Source: Diphasiastrum complanatum
Taxonomy: Eukaryota; Streptophyta; Lycopodiopsida; Lycopodiales; Lycopodiaceae
DNA length: 64,000 nucleotides
Assembly: GCA_029204225.1 (NCBI GenBank)
Contig: CM055101.1
Coordinates: 57,306,806-57,370,805, forward strand
Direction of reading: 5' to 3'
Below the pieces are notes generated by a model, which was given only the letters and a program-made list of their open reading frames with translations, was not told the DNA's origin and ran no database searches. Shown piece by piece: positions 11,486-23,219 of this stretch. Position numbers and translations under genes: made by a program. The stretch's first letter is position 1; each line of letters starts with the position of its first letter.

Positions 11486-14400
11486 CTCTCCCATAATCCG
11501 AATCCATGAATGCCTTGAGCTTTAAACTTAGTTCTGCACAGAACTTTCTGTGTGCATCCAAGCTTAATGCTTTGGTATAAATATCTACTGTCATATCTTG
11601 CATTCGACAATACTACAATTTGACCTCTTTGACGAGAACTTTGCTTCTGACATAGTGATACTTGAGTTCAATATGCTTACTCCTAGAATGAAATCTAGGT
11701 TTGGTTGACAAGACAATGGCATTTTGATTATCACAAAATAGTAATGTCGGAGCATATTGATTTAGACTGATATCTGAAAGTAAGTTTCTCAACCAAATTG
11801 CTTCCTTTGTAGCTTGTAAGGCTGCGATATACTTTGATTCTGTAGAAGATAGAGCTATCAAAGATTGCTTGCGACCAGAAGTGGATATACGAGTGTCTAC
11901 ATCTCCTGCCCAACTTGCATCTATGTAACCACTGAGTAAATTGAGTTTGTCATTGTCAACTGCTCCATAACAAATACAAAAGTCCATAGTAGCTCGAAGA
12001 TATCTCATGACTTTGATAAGAGCCTTCCAATGTGTCATACAAGAGTTAGTCATAAACTGACTTAGGGAGCTGACTGCAGAAGCTATGTCTAGCCTGGTAT
12101 AGAGCATTACGTACATAAGAGATCCATTATCGAATGATAAGAATACTCACACATCTGCTCCTTTTCTTCGATTGTTTGCGAACATTGGTCCTTTGACAAT
12201 TTGAGATCTGGTTCCATTGGTGAGAGAGATAACTTGCAATTAAGTAGATTATATCTGACCAATATATTGTAGATGTACCTCTGTTGAGTAATGTAGAGCA
12301 ACTTCTGATTTCTGTCTCTATAGATTTGAATATCAAGGCAAAAATGAGCTTTGTCCAGATCGGTCATGTCGAATTCGGAAGATAGCATAGTCTTAGCTTC
12401 TTTTATCAGATCGATATTGTTGCCAAAGAGCAATGTGTTGTCCACGTATAGAGTGATAATGATAAAAGACTGTTGCATTGTCTTGAAGTAAACATTCGAA
12501 TCTGAAGAGCTAGGTGTGTAGCCGTGATCAATAAGAAAAGTATTGATCCTTTGAAACCATGTTCGAGCAGATTGTTTCAAGCCATAAAGAGTTTACACAC
12601 ATGATTGTGTTTACCTTCAATAATATAACCTTTGGGTTGCACCATGTAAATGTCTTCTTCGAATCTGTACATAAGCAGTACATCCAAACACTCGTCAGCT
12701 TAATAAAGAAGGTTTGGTACCTGTCCAAACTTCGAATAATGTTTTGTCTGAGTCACCTTTAATAGGACATCTGTTCTAAATATAGTTTGCTATTGATACA
12801 GATTTAGCCCATAAGGACTTCGAAAGTGTCGCATGTGATAACATGCACTTTGCTGATTCGACTAAGGTTCTGTTCTTTCTCTCAGCAAGACCATTTGACT
12901 GAGGCGAATAGAGGTAATGTATTGTTGCTCAATGCCATTGTTAAGGCAGTATTGCTTAAATTTGGTGGAGATATCATTAGAGTTCTAAATCCAAAAAAGA
13001 CCCTTTATAAAGATATTTTTTATATTCTTTTCTCAAATTTTGCTTATACATGGACCAATCAAAACACTCAAATTTGAAATCTACGTAACGTAGCTCATTA
13101 GAATTGAAAAAACAAAAAAAAATCCTTAATAATTTTATAATTTGGCGTCGGGGACAGCCCACAAGCATGACATGTTATCCATAGTATAAAATACAATTAT
13201 CATTAAATATAGCATAACGTTTTTACTGTAGCTCCGATTGAGACAAAAATTATATTGTTGAGAAGCGCTCGACGAGAGTTTTCCAACGGTATCCTACATG
13301 ACCTGTTCCAAGCTACCATTCAAAAGTTATGGCCGGTCAAATTCTCAACAAAAAAAGGTCCAAATATCATTCTTGTACACAGAGATGGCCCCTTCTATCT
13401 GCGCACAAGAGCGATATTTGGACTTCTTTTTGTTGAGACTTTAATCGGCCATAACTTTTGAATGGTACTTGGAATTAGGTCATCTAGGATACTGTTGGAA
13501 AGCTCTCATCAAGCGCTTTCCAACGATATAATTTTTGTCTCAATCGGAGCTACAATTAAAAAGTTATACTATTTTCAATGAACTACAAATGGTAATGTAC
13601 ATAGAAGGGTTAAGCATCGAAAAAAGTGTGGGTAGAAATGAAAAAGACTTTGGATAGAAAATGAATTTATTTTGGTAGTTTACATTAATAAACTTTGTCA
13701 ATCTATGTGGCATTCCTTTAAGGGTCTTTTTTGGATTCAGAATTCCTCTAATGATTTTCCCTCGTTGTCGGACCTCAGTGCTTTGATTCGTTTGTCAGTT
13801 TGATTTTCTACATGCTCTTTGAATTGTTTGAATTTGATGAAAGTCTCCGATTTTTGCTTAATGAAGTAAACAACTGTTCTTCTGGAGAATTAGTCAATGA
13901 AGGTAATGAAATACTTTGCATCTAGTAATGATGGAGTTTGCATAGCTCCACATATATCTGAATGAACAACATCTGCATGCTTATGACTCGATCTAAAAGG
14001 AATCCTAGTTTGCTTTCCAAGAATGTAGCTTATGGCACACAGGGAGATTGACTTTGTCAAAAGGATAGTCGAGATCAAGTGCTAGGGATTGTCTGGACAT
14101 GTTCAAAACAGATGCATAATTCAAGTGTCCTAAGTGGTGATGTCATAGTAATGCTTTATTGACAAAAACAGAGGTTTTCAAGGCTTGACTAGAATCAGAA
14201 TAACAATGTGCCAATCTATATAAGTATCTACGCCTCTTGCTGAGTGTAAGGATCTTATTGCTCCTATCGATAATTCTACATTGATCTGACTCAAACTCCA
14301 CCTTATGACCTAAATCTGTAATTCTACTTACTAATAACAAATTTATAGAGAGCTTAGAAACATACAAGACTTTTGAGAATAGTTTAAAAACCATGCAATT

Positions 14401-14505
14401 TTGACCAAAACATAGCCTAGAATCATAAATAATTGAAAGATCTAGCATCCTTAATTTCATCTCTAATATGAAAATACACTTGCTGGAAAGTTCAGATCTA
14501 CACAA
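11486..14505 (-). mobile_element. Ty1/copia fossil (protease end, integrase, RT, RNase H)
   Basis: Read on the minus strand from 14505: end of protease and GAG-pre-integrase (LYVSKLSINLLLVSRITDLGH near 14320), integrase core (VVHSDICGAM near 13950, KYFITFID near 13895), then after a DNA-transposon insertion the integrase end (near 12780-12970), RT (TLYVDNTLLFGNN near 12430) and RNase H (SGYIDASWAGD near 11920, ALSSTESKYIAALQATKEA near 11830, HSRSKHIELKYHYVR near 11660). It resembles the copia piece at 20645-21758, probably the same family. It is broken several times and carries the MITE at 12971-13752. Confidence 0.88.
12971..13752. mobile_element. Palindromic MITE (terminal inverted repeats plus inner hairpin)
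   Basis: The ends are inverted repeats of about 33-36 bp: left ATCATTAGAGTTCTAAATCC..., right the complement of ATCATTAGAGGAATTCTGAA..., both running into CCAAAAAAGACCCTT. Inside, about 13231-13375 and 13412-13551 form a second long inverted repeat with the phrase CATTCAAAAGTTATGGCC and its complement. There is no coding capacity, so this is a non-autonomous DNA transposon. It splits the integrase of the copia element at 11486-14505, so it is younger than that element. I could not identify a clear target-site duplication. The left 170 bp recurs at 61190-61366. Confidence 0.8.
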
Positions 14506-14750
14506 GATTTGAGCTACACAAGAAAAAGCTCCAAAAAAACATCACAAATTGGCTTTCTAGGACAATTCACCAAAAACCAAAAAAAAATCAAGAGAGACAT
14601 GGATCTTAGTAACATGCAAATTGAAATTAGGAAGATCCACCAACTTGCACATTTGTTCCATCACCTGGATGAGAATACTAGTTGTTCTACCCCAAAATTC
14701 CAATGAAAAGCACCACCTCTCCAAGTTTCCCGATCTTCGTAAGCTGCCTT

Positions 14751-15209
14751 GCTCTGATACCACTATAAATGAAAGCTTCTCAAGATCCTGCTTACAAGAC
14801 AAACACAATGAAAAACACACTATAGAGAAACCACCCAACCAAGTAGAAGCAACCAATCAACTCTAGAAGCTTCACCCCCAAGCCAATGAATAAGAAGCAT
14901 GAAAGTAGAGTGAGAGTCTGGCAATGAATCAACCAGAAGGTGAGGTAGTAGGGAGAGTTTGGCCTTCTTATATAGAGCCTGGAACCACCTGTGCACATGG
15001 TCATACAAGGTCCTAACTCCCCTATATAGAGATTTATCTAGAATAGAGTCTCTATAAATGGATCCTCTATTCATAGAATTGTTATTGATAACTCTACACA
15101 TGCATACATCGTCCCAAACCTTGTACTAACTCCATTTAGTGTGTTTCGGGCCTCACAAAGATGTTAGTTGATTTCGGGTCACGTCCAATATGACGTGGCA
15201 TAACTAACA
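14751..15209 (-). repeat. Copia 5' LTR (about 440 bp) with primer-binding site
   Basis: On the minus strand the LTR starts TGTTAGTTATGCC at 15209, has a TATA-like CTATATAAGAAGG near 14975, and ends near 14770. TGGTATCAGAGC (complement of 14751-14762) follows within a few bases. It differs from the LTR at 10481-11485, so the minus-strand copia sequence between them is composite. The 14506-14750 stretch is leader without recognisable gag. Confidence 0.7.
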
Positions 15210-15299
15210 GCTTGTTTCACGGAGTACTGTGTATCCAAGACTAGGGGTATATTGAATCCTATGTACTCGTCATGGACATGACATATCGACCTTGCTCAA

Positions 15300-15910
15300 T
15301 TACAACCAACAACCATATATTGTGATAATCAAAGCACAAGAGCACTGTCTCTAAATTCAAGATTTTACTCTCGAAGTAAGCATATTGAAATCAGGTATCA
15401 ATACTTCAAGAAAATGGTGCAAAGCAAGGAAATATCATTAGTCTACTATAGGACAGATTCTATGGCAGCAGATTACTTCACCAAAGCATTATCTAAGGAT
15501 CATAACATTAGATTTAACAACATTCTAAATCTGAAGATCGAAGTTTTCCAAGATCCACATTAAGGGGGAGTGTTGGATTTTACTGCTCGGGTCCAAATCC
15601 ATTCCGTAATGAGAATCCTGAAAGCTATACATACTACAAAAAAAAAAAAAAACTCGAAAGAGTCTTACTCCATCGACTTTGACTACAACATCAACTCATT
15701 TGACTTACTCGACTCCCTCGACTCACTCCACAACTGACACACTTCCAATTCACAATTGTTCGTTGTAAGTTTCGCTACTAGTATCTCGATCCAGATTTTG
15801 ATTATGAACCTCTATCTTTGGAACCGACATTGTTCTCCCATTGAGATATAATGTTCTACTCTTGTGTTAGAACTTGTTTTTGCTACACCACCGATTTTGG
15901 ACACTTTTGG
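15300..15910 (+). mobile_element. Copia 3' end: RNase H tail, polypurine tract and LTR
   Basis: From about 15310 the frame reads copia RNase H end (CDNQSTRALSLNSRFYSRSK, then ADYFTKALSK). AAGGGGGAG follows at about 15563-15571, then TGTTGGATTTTACTGC at 15573, which is the start of a 3' LTR running to about 15910. Nothing upstream of 15300 belongs to it. Confidence 0.78.
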
Positions 15911-16690
15911 TGTATGGATTTTTTCTAATGCCTCTCTCCTACCCATCTCAACATTGGCACTTTCTTATTTCTTTCATGTCCTCTGCTATTGATGTTCCCC
16001 CCCCTCCACCCACTTAGGCCTCCCTCTTCCTTTTGTAAGCTGCTTAGCTTTGGTGGCTCCTTTTGCCTTAAGGGGCCCTTTATCTTGAAAGACCTTGCTT
16101 CTGCCTTTCTCGATATTTGGTCCCTTCTCGGTAGCCAGACACGACCCCACTTTCTCTTGACGAGCCCATCCGGACCACTTCTCTTTTCCACCCATGCTTC
16201 TCCTCCCATCTGCTTTTCCAACCCGTGACCGTCTCTCACCTTGGCTCGTAAAAGGTCAACTTGTTCACATGCCCCTTGCCAGATCCTCCCTAATTCAAAG
16301 TTGTTCACCAATGAGCGTTCCCGTGTAGACTTCGCTTCTCTCTTCATAGTTGGCATGTACCTTAGCGATGACCATTCTTTCAAGTTAGAGGGATACTATA
16401 TTTTAAGATATTAATATATTTTCACTATTGTATAGGTACAAAAGGTAAACAACGGCTTAAGGTCGAGTCGGTCAAAGCCCTCCAAGGAACAATTGTAGAA
16501 CTAGACGATAATGGACTATGTGCACACCATGCAAGGAGGTAGTCACTGCAAGACTTAGTACTAAGTTGCATCCATAAATGCAAAGCGAATTGAAATTGAG
16601 TAGTATCTGAGATAAGGGACTTGAATTTATTAAAAACCTGCTGATTTTGCATAGTCCATATCTTTCGGAGAATTGAGAGCCTCGCACCCA
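15911..16690. other. Stretch without assigned genes
   Basis: No recognisable domains. A minus-strand frame over 16425-16691 (MGARLSILRKIWTMQNQQVF...) is open for 88 codons and vaguely recalls the C-terminal tail of plant LINE polyproteins, but not enough to name it. Confidence 0.4.
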
Positions 16691-16780
16691 TATTAGCTTT
16701 CTTTTAACTTACCTAACCTCACAAAAGGGACCCCAAAACGGCCTTGGGCCATGAACTTCCCCTTTCCATTCTCTCGAGTC

Positions 16781-16868
16781 TTCTAGATTCCTCCTTTCTC
16801 TCTTTCTCGACCTTTCTAGACCTTTCTTCTACTCTTTAACGCTATACATTCTCTCTGTATATATATAT
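16781..16868 (+). promoter_or_regulatory. Heat shock elements and TATA box of sHSP locus 1
   Basis: TTCTAGACCTTTCTTC at 16814-16829 is an nTTCnnGAnnnTTC heat shock element, and a weaker one, TTCTAGATTCC, begins at 16781. A TATA box GTATATATATAT lies at about 16857-16867, some 200 bp before the start codon. The same element is present upstream of the other two loci, so heat-shock-factor control is expected. Confidence 0.75.
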
Positions 16869-17069
16869 TTCTCATTTTCCTCATTCTTCCATTGCTGCCA
16901 TAATATTAGTGAGCACTGAGTTCTAGACGAACTATCTACAGCTACGCGGTCATAGTATTTGATATAAGCTCTGAATTGGGGATTCTCAATTGATCAACTC
17001 TACACAATCTTAGCAATCGCACGCAGCAATTCATTTCCGAGAAGGAAGTTATACCATCTTAGACTGGAT

Positions 17070-17755
17070 ATGGCTTTAACCCCATTCTTCTTTGGTCGAG
17101 ATCAGAGTGTTTTTGATCCCCTGGATAGATTTTTGGAGCCTTTTGACAGATTTCCTCTGTGGGACAATGCACCTTCTCGACAGTTCGCCCAGGATGTGAG
17201 CGCCATTGCGAGTACTCGAGTAGACTGGCTTGAAACTCCGGAGGCTCACATTTTCAAAGCCGATCTACCAGGTAATTTATTGCTCCCGATCTCAGCATTT
17301 ATCTCTTGACTTTGTTGTGCTCACAATTTCGAATAATCTTTCTCAGCCTGGCTTATACATTGCCAGATAATTTTCATGATCTTGCGCTCCTTATGGTAGT
17401 TCTTGTTGTTCGTTTTGTACGACTTCTTTGACCTGTATTATAAATCTTTTGAATGCCTCTTGATTTGTGGCTGTTTCGGATTTCAGGGTTGAAAAAGGAA
17501 GAGGTAAAGGTTCAGGTGGAAGATGGACGTACGTTACAAATAAGCGGGGAACGCAAGAAAGAGGAGTTGGAGAAGAAGGACAAATGGCATCGGGTGGAGC
17601 GTACGCAGGGCAGTTTCCTGCGACGCTTCCGCTTACCAGAGAATGCGAAAGTGGACGAAGTGAAGGCGAAGGTTGAGGATGGCGTCCTCACCGTCACTGT
17701 TCCCAAAATCGAGAAACCTAAGCACGAAGTGAAGCCCATCGAAATCTCCGGCTAA
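17070..17755 (+). CDS. Class I cytosolic small heat shock protein (HSP20), two exons
   Basis: An ATP-independent chaperone that binds unfolding proteins in the cytosol and forms large oligomers. Exon 1 is 17070-17271 and exon 2 is 17487-17755, with a 215-bp GT-AG intron splitting a glycine codon (LP|G). The 156-residue product has the class I N-terminus ([20 protein letters not shown]), then the alpha-crystallin domain from about residue 52: [11 protein letters not shown] at 58-68, [10 protein letters not shown] at 113-122, GVLTVTVPK at 133-141. It closes with the C-terminal I-x-I motif (IEI, 152-154) and the class I tail ISG. Length and motifs are normal for the family. No break is seen, and a heat-shock promoter stands upstream. 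Class I genes of flowering plants are usually intronless, so the intron is notable. It has close paralogues at 26142-26837 and 43572-44240 with the intron in the same place. Confidence 0.95.
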
Positions 17756-18250
17756 ATTCCAACAACATACCACATGCGAGATAATAGAGATTGAACTTTG
17801 AGCAACATACGTCTAGCTCAATTTTCCTGATTCGCTTTCCAAGCAATAAGAATGACACTCTATGTCCATAACAAAGCCCTTGAGGCTTGAATGGCGACGG
17901 ACACCTTAGAGACTCTGTTTCAAGTTTTGCTACTATTAATATATAATTAGCCTTTCAAGGGCTTTAACGATAAATGCGCGTGATGAGTTTGATTTTTTCT
18001 TGTATCTCAGATTAGCTTCAGGCGTATTATCTCTGAGATTGCAGATGTCTAGTTGTCTGCTAATTCTGAGATTGGAGATATCTAATGTGTCTTGTTAGTT
18101 TTGTGGACGTGTGTGTTCTGTTATCTACCCGCACAGATGCCGTCGCCAGATACAATATTTTTATTAACAATACTAAGCTAATATGTTATCATGAGCAGTA
18201 CCAATGGCAGCCGAGAATCCCGCATTTTCCAGTTCTTTCATCCAAAAAAT
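17756..18250 (+). other. 3' flank of sHSP locus 1, part of a triplicated block
   Basis: Non-coding sequence shared with 25730-26140 (minus strand) and 44241-44660. Shared landmarks include CAACATACGTCTAGCTCAAT and GTATTATCTCTGAGATTG. It shows that the duplicated unit extends about 0.5 kb past the stop codon. The site where a SINE sits in locus 2 is empty here. Confidence 0.75.
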
Positions 18251-18790
18251 ACTGTTTTTTGATTGATTGTTTCTCTCACTCTTCTGAGTCTTGACTGCGT
18301 TTTCTTCCTTCGCTGTCACGTTATCTACCAAACTAGTAGCAGAAGTTTCTTGTCGAGCGTTTCTTCAGCTGATAAATATCTTTGAACAAGAATCTAAACA
18401 GCGATACAGTACCTAGAGGCTAGAGCGCTTACAAGTAATTGGCTTCAAAGAAGTGAAGCACGCTGCAGCACCGTCGAACAAAATTTTCAAACAGAATGCG
18501 AGCTGTAACACTAGAATTTCTCATCAATCTCTCTCTCATCATGTGATTAATCTCTGAAAATACAAGATGCTTCCATTTTTTTTAACAATGGTCAATTGCA
18601 AGAAATAAGATATTTGAATGCGTTTTGGCCAATTCGACATAGGCTACCTCTGAAGACTCTGCTCCCAGGTGCCTGATCCAGTGCTCCTGGTTGCCTGCCC
18701 CTCTGTATTTTTTCTTCTCTTATTTTGTTCTTTTTTCTGCTATTCATCTTTTGCACTTCTTTCATTTTGAGTTTTGTTTTTTAGTGAAGT
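18251..18790. other. Stretch without assigned features
   Basis: I see no coding signal or repeat structure here beyond short T-rich runs. Confidence 0.45.
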
Positions 18791-18791
18791 T

Positions 18792-18935
18792 CAGAGAGAG
18801 GACAGACGTTTTCCAGATTTCAAAGAGAGTTCAGAGCTGAAAGATAATTCATAGAAAGGACAGTACGTTATTCAGATTACAAAGAAAATTGAGTGGAAAG
18901 ATAATTAAGAGAAAGGACTGTACATTTTTCAAAGT
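18792..18935. repeat. Tandem repeat, unit about 57 bp, 2.5 copies
   Basis: The phrase 'AGAAAGGACAGTACGTT...AGATTACAAAGA...GAAAGATAATT' appears three times with point differences (starting near 18792, 18851 and 18908). The last copy is partial. Confidence 0.65.
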
Positions 18936-19089
18936 TCTTGCATAAATATCTGTGTAACTTTTCAATTTGGCATGCGCTTCTTAACTCAGCTGAACCAAAA
19001 ATTTGCAAGAAACTTTTGACTCCATTGGATTTACTGAAATGATGACGATGCCAAGATCTAGAAATTGACATGTTGGATACTTTTGAATA

Positions 19090-19380
19090 AAAATGTTAAA
19101 TCATTAGAAAGAGGTAACTTGTCAAAAAAAATTACTTGCAAAGACTTGGAACCAATGGAGCAACCAAAGGTGAGAAAATTAAACGATGAAATCTTAGCTT
19201 TATCTAGAACTTGATCCATTGTTAACCCAAAACTCTAGGAATTTCTGGTGCTAGGTAGGGACTATGGAATTAAATCAAATGTTCATATGACCAAACATAC
19301 TCATCAATTGAGGACATCAATCAAAATGTTAATCGATAAGGTTCTAGGAAAACCAGCCATCTTTATCCCCAAAGACTAGG
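19090..19380 (+). pseudogene. Possible coding trace of unknown origin
   Basis: One plus-strand frame reads like protein for almost 290 bp (KKITCKDLEPMEQPKVRKL, then HTHQLRTSIKMLIDKVLGKP) but has two in-frame stops. I do not recognise it. It may be a host gene fragment or an old repeat. Confidence 0.25.
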
Positions 19381-19444
19381 CTTTTCATGGAGGAATATGG
19401 AGCTTTATCCCCAAAGACTAGGCTTTTCATGGAGGAATATGGAG
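19361..19444. repeat. Perfect 42-bp tandem duplication
   Basis: The 42 bases at 19361-19402 are repeated at once at 19403-19444 with no visible difference, so the duplication is recent (or an assembly slip). Confidence 0.85.
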
Positions 19445-19659
19445 TGTTCGGAGGACATCAAAACTGTAGGGTGTGTAGATTCAATGGTGAGCTGCCCTTC
19501 GCCTATCAAGAAGGGTTAGAACACAAAGATAAGTTTTTAACTATACTTAGTTATTTTAGATGCTTTTTAACTCTATATATCTTAACATTACTCCAACTTG
19601 ACTCTACTTTTTCTAATTCTGAACACAAGCATTCATTATGATTGTAGGTGAAAAGGGGG

Positions 19660-19683
19660 AGAGAGAGAGAGAGAGAGAGAGAG
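19660..19683. repeat. (GA)n microsatellite
   Basis: About twelve GA units in a row. Confidence 0.9.
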
Positions 19684-20644
19684 GGATTAGCTCAAGTGCT
19701 CAATATGCATGCTAAAGTAAAAGCCATAACTACTACAAACAATAACCGGAAAATGGAAGCAAAAAGCAAAACACAACTAAAGACAATAGCAAGATTGATT
19801 AGCACTTGAGAATGTTTGCTCTCCAATTTAATAGAGTTTCCTCCTCTCGATAAGCATGCAAAATGGTTAAAAATGGTGCTTTTTTATTTTTGGGGTGACC
19901 CTTGCCCTTTGCTTCCTTTTGGCTACTTGCAAAAAGATGGGATTGAAATTCACACCCTTCACAAGAAACACAAACTAATCCATGGTATAGGAATAAACAC
20001 ACTCCACCTACCACCATTTGACTTTTGACTAATTATAAAAACTTAGAAACTTAAGTTTAACTTTGGTCTTCTAATATTATTTTTATTTTTAATTACATGG
20101 CCCAAAGTCTTTTTAATTACATGGCCCAAAGTCTAATTTATTCAAAAATGATTATTTACAAGTGCTCATTAGGCCATAGGCTTACGCATGCAGGATGTCA
20201 TGACCCTCGCAACTATTTCTAATTTTTTTTCGACTATTTTATTTATTTACACGGGAATACTTCCAACAGGGCCTCCAACTTAAAGTAGTGTCGGTTTCTT
20301 GGTACTATGGAGTTTAGTAGAGTGCCCGTTTTGCTCGTCGTTGTTGGATAATATAGTTGATAACTTCATCCATGAAGATCAGTCTTTTTATACTTTTCTT
20401 GTCCTTGGCGGTTAAGAATGACTTGTGAATGTCTGTGAGCCAAAATTAGTCCGTCCACACTTGAAATCTGGTTGTCCATGGATTGCCTAGTACACTCGAG
20501 CCATTGGCAGTTGGTCTTCAACTTTTTTCGAAGCCAGGGTTGTATTAGGATCAAAACATAGGGGGGGGGGGGGGGGCGAAACATCATCCCATTTCTTGTA
20601 GTGATGTCCACGACAGCTGGGTGATGATCATTACGACTCATCTA
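19684..20644. other. Stretch without assigned genes; contains a run of 16 G
   Basis: No recognisable coding sequence. A run of sixteen G at 20561-20576 is uncommon in plant nuclear DNA. A short direct repeat, ATTACATGGCCCAAAGTCT, occurs twice near 20092 and 20115. Confidence 0.5.
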
Positions 20645-21758
20645 GAATTGACTCTTTCGAGAGTCATTGCTATGTTGTTGCAGGAAGACACGCGAAAGAA
20701 CGAAGCCTTGAGTTCCTCAGCTGATTCTCACGCCTTGTACACCAACAAGAGCACGACAAAGTAGAAGAAGAAGAAAGGTCTGAAGCAATCAAAGCCAGAC
20801 CAGAAACTAGCTCAGCACAAGCAGCAATCAAATTCGCAGACAAAGAAGAAGTTGTTTTGCAGATACTGCAAATGAAACAACTACGAAATACAAGACTGTC
20901 GCATACTTCAAGAAAAGAACAACAGCAAAGGGTAGTCAAATCAAGTGGCAAATGCAGTTACAAAAGCTCCACAGCCCATTCAAGAAGCGGATCATGATGC
21001 CTTCATGACCAACCATCAAGGAGCATCTGGCGACAGTTCTTGATTCCTGGATTCCGGAGCCACTCGCCTCATTGGCTATTTCAAGTCCTATACACCTTAC
21101 AGTACCCAAAAATTCGTTCACCTTGGCAACAAATAGCACACAAGCTATTAAAGGTGAAGGCACAATAAGATCATGCTTTGCAAATGATCAATCTAAGCTA
21201 CTCTCTAAAGTCCTTTATGTACCAAATTTATCTACGAATCTACTCTCTGTAAGTAGAATCATAGATCTAGGACACAAAGTAGAATTCGAATGTGATCAGT
21301 GTAAAGTAGTTAATAGGACAAGCAAGATCCTAGCACTCGGAAAGAGGCATGGATACTTGTATAAATTGAGTCATTGTTTTTCTGCCTTTAGTCAGGCTCT
21401 CAGTACTTCAATTCATTCAAATAAAGGTTTACTTTGGCATTATAGACTTGGTCATTTAAATTATGCTGTTGTACAACGAATGTCTAGACAATCTATTGTT
21501 CTTGATATCGACCATTCTCGCAAAAAGGTCGAGCTACCTGTCTGTCAAGACTGTCTAGTTGGTAAAAAGACAAGAAAGCCATTTAAGTCAAGTCATCAAC
21601 ATGTTGCTAGAGGATTACTAGATGTTGTACATTCAGCTATTTGTGGCCCGATGAAAAATCCTTCGCTGAAGGCTGCCAAGTATTTTATAACCTTTATTGA
21701 CGAATTCTCCAGAAGGACTGTAGTGTATTTCATAAAGAAGAAATCAGAAGCCTTCATT
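20645..21758 (+). mobile_element. Ty1/copia fossil (gag end, protease, integrase start)
   Basis: The translation shows the end of gag with a CCHC-type knuckle (KKLFCRYCK near 20850), the protease start (LDSGATRLIGYF near 21050), GAG-pre-integrase (LLWHYRLGHLNYAVVQRMS near 21430) and integrase core (VVHSAICGPM near 21630, FITFIDEFSRRTVVYFIK near 21690). Homology ends at 21758, head-on with a minus-strand copia. It is close to the copia at 11486-14505. Broken, moderately old. Confidence 0.85.
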
Positions 21759-22975
21759 GGTACCACTCCAACTCCTTTAACAGATAGCAATTTGCCATCG
21801 GCTTGTCCAACTTTATCACCTTGAGTTCTAAAAACCACTCTTTCCTTGAAGTCATGTGCTTGGATGCACCACTATCAATGTACCAGATATCGTTGGTTTC
21901 ATCACTTGTCATTAATGCTGCAATGAACAATTTTGAGCTCTCACTCGTATCATCTTCATATTGATCATCATCGTATTGATGTTGATCAGTATAATTGTTT
22001 TCATGATAATAATCATCAAATTGATGTTGATCAGCATAATTTCCCACTTGCCCTTTGTCTTTTCTTTGTTCCATCTCCTTATGTTTCTTGAAGCATTCAC
22101 GCTCCCAGTGTCCAGGTTTGTTGCAATACCAACAATTTCCAAGTTTATTTTGTCTTGAATAGCCGTGTCCTTGACCTCGACCTTGATTCCAATTGTCTCG
22201 ATTCGGACTATCATTGACTTGCTCATGAAATTGTTGAAATGATCCCCGACTTGAGTTTCCTCCTCTCGATTGATACTTTCCACGGCCTCTAACTGTAAGA
22301 GCTTGATCATAGCTCCTGTTACGATGATTCAAGTTCTCTTGACGTTGCTCTTCTTGCAAAAATAGTCTACCTAGTTCTTCATAGATTGGAAGATTTTCTC
22401 TTGTGGCTATACTCGTCACAAACATATGATGTGACTCACTCAGACTATTCAATGTCAATTGCACGATCTCACAATCTTGTACTCGCTCTCCAACTTCTGC
22501 TAATTGGTCACGGATCTCTTTGATCTTCAGCATGTGATCGGCAATAGTTGCACCATCATCCATCCGCAATGTATGCAACTTCATCTTCAGAAACAATATT
22601 CGAGATGTATTTGTCGTTTCAAACAATGCCTTCAATGTATCCCACGTTTCTTTTGGTCCTTCTGAATCTGAAATATAGGGAATAATTGCATCTTTAACTG
22701 ATAAGTTGATGACATTCTGGGCTTTCCGTTTTCTCCTATCAAATGCCCGCTGGTCTTCTTCAATCATGTCTCTTCACCTGTCACGATCTCTCACAGCTCC
22801 TTTTCCATCAAAATACTCTTCAGTTTGAATTTCTAAACTGCATAGTTGCCAGCACCTTCCAATTTGCTTGACTCATTAAGGACGCTCTTGCTTAGAGTTG
22901 CCATTACTGGATAGATGAGTCTGGCTCACAAAATTTATCACACCATAGAACTATAAATTTTTGGTTGGACACCTG

Positions 22976-23219
22976 ATATCGGTACGATGCGCGGGTGCAC
23001 GACTACTCGAGATTCTCTTTCGCTCGCGTGCGTGGATCCGATATTGGTACATATATGCGATATCGGTATGATGCGCAGATGGACGACTGCTTTGGATTTT
23101 CTTTACCTCTGGCGCGTCGATCCAATATTGGTATTGATATGTGATATCAATATGACGTGTGAATGTACGACTGCTCTTGGTTTTCTTTACTTCTGGCGCG
23201 TTGATCCGATATTGGTAGG
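22976..23219. repeat. Leader tandem repeat, three units of about 75 bp
   Basis: Three imperfect units each carry GATATCGGTA...GCG...CGACTGCT...CTGGCGCGT...GATCCGATATTGGTA. They lie in the leader upstream of the copia gag at 22904. A related array is at 24262-24510. Confidence 0.75.

Noticed and set aside
13255-13461. Open frame inside the MITE
   Set aside because: It runs through the two arms of the palindrome, and no coding constraint or homology is seen.
15925-16383. 152-codon open frame on the minus strand
   Set aside because: It overlaps other open frames on both strands, shows no domain or conserved motif, and its composition follows the local base content.
16425-16691. Possible LINE tail on the minus strand
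   Set aside because: The resemblance (RKIWTMQNQQVFNKF) is vague, and neither a reverse transcriptase nor a poly-A end is nearby.
17512-17739. Minus-strand open frame across sHSP exon 2
   Set aside because: It is antisense to a clear alpha-crystallin domain. The same antisense frame recurs in the other loci only because the gene does.
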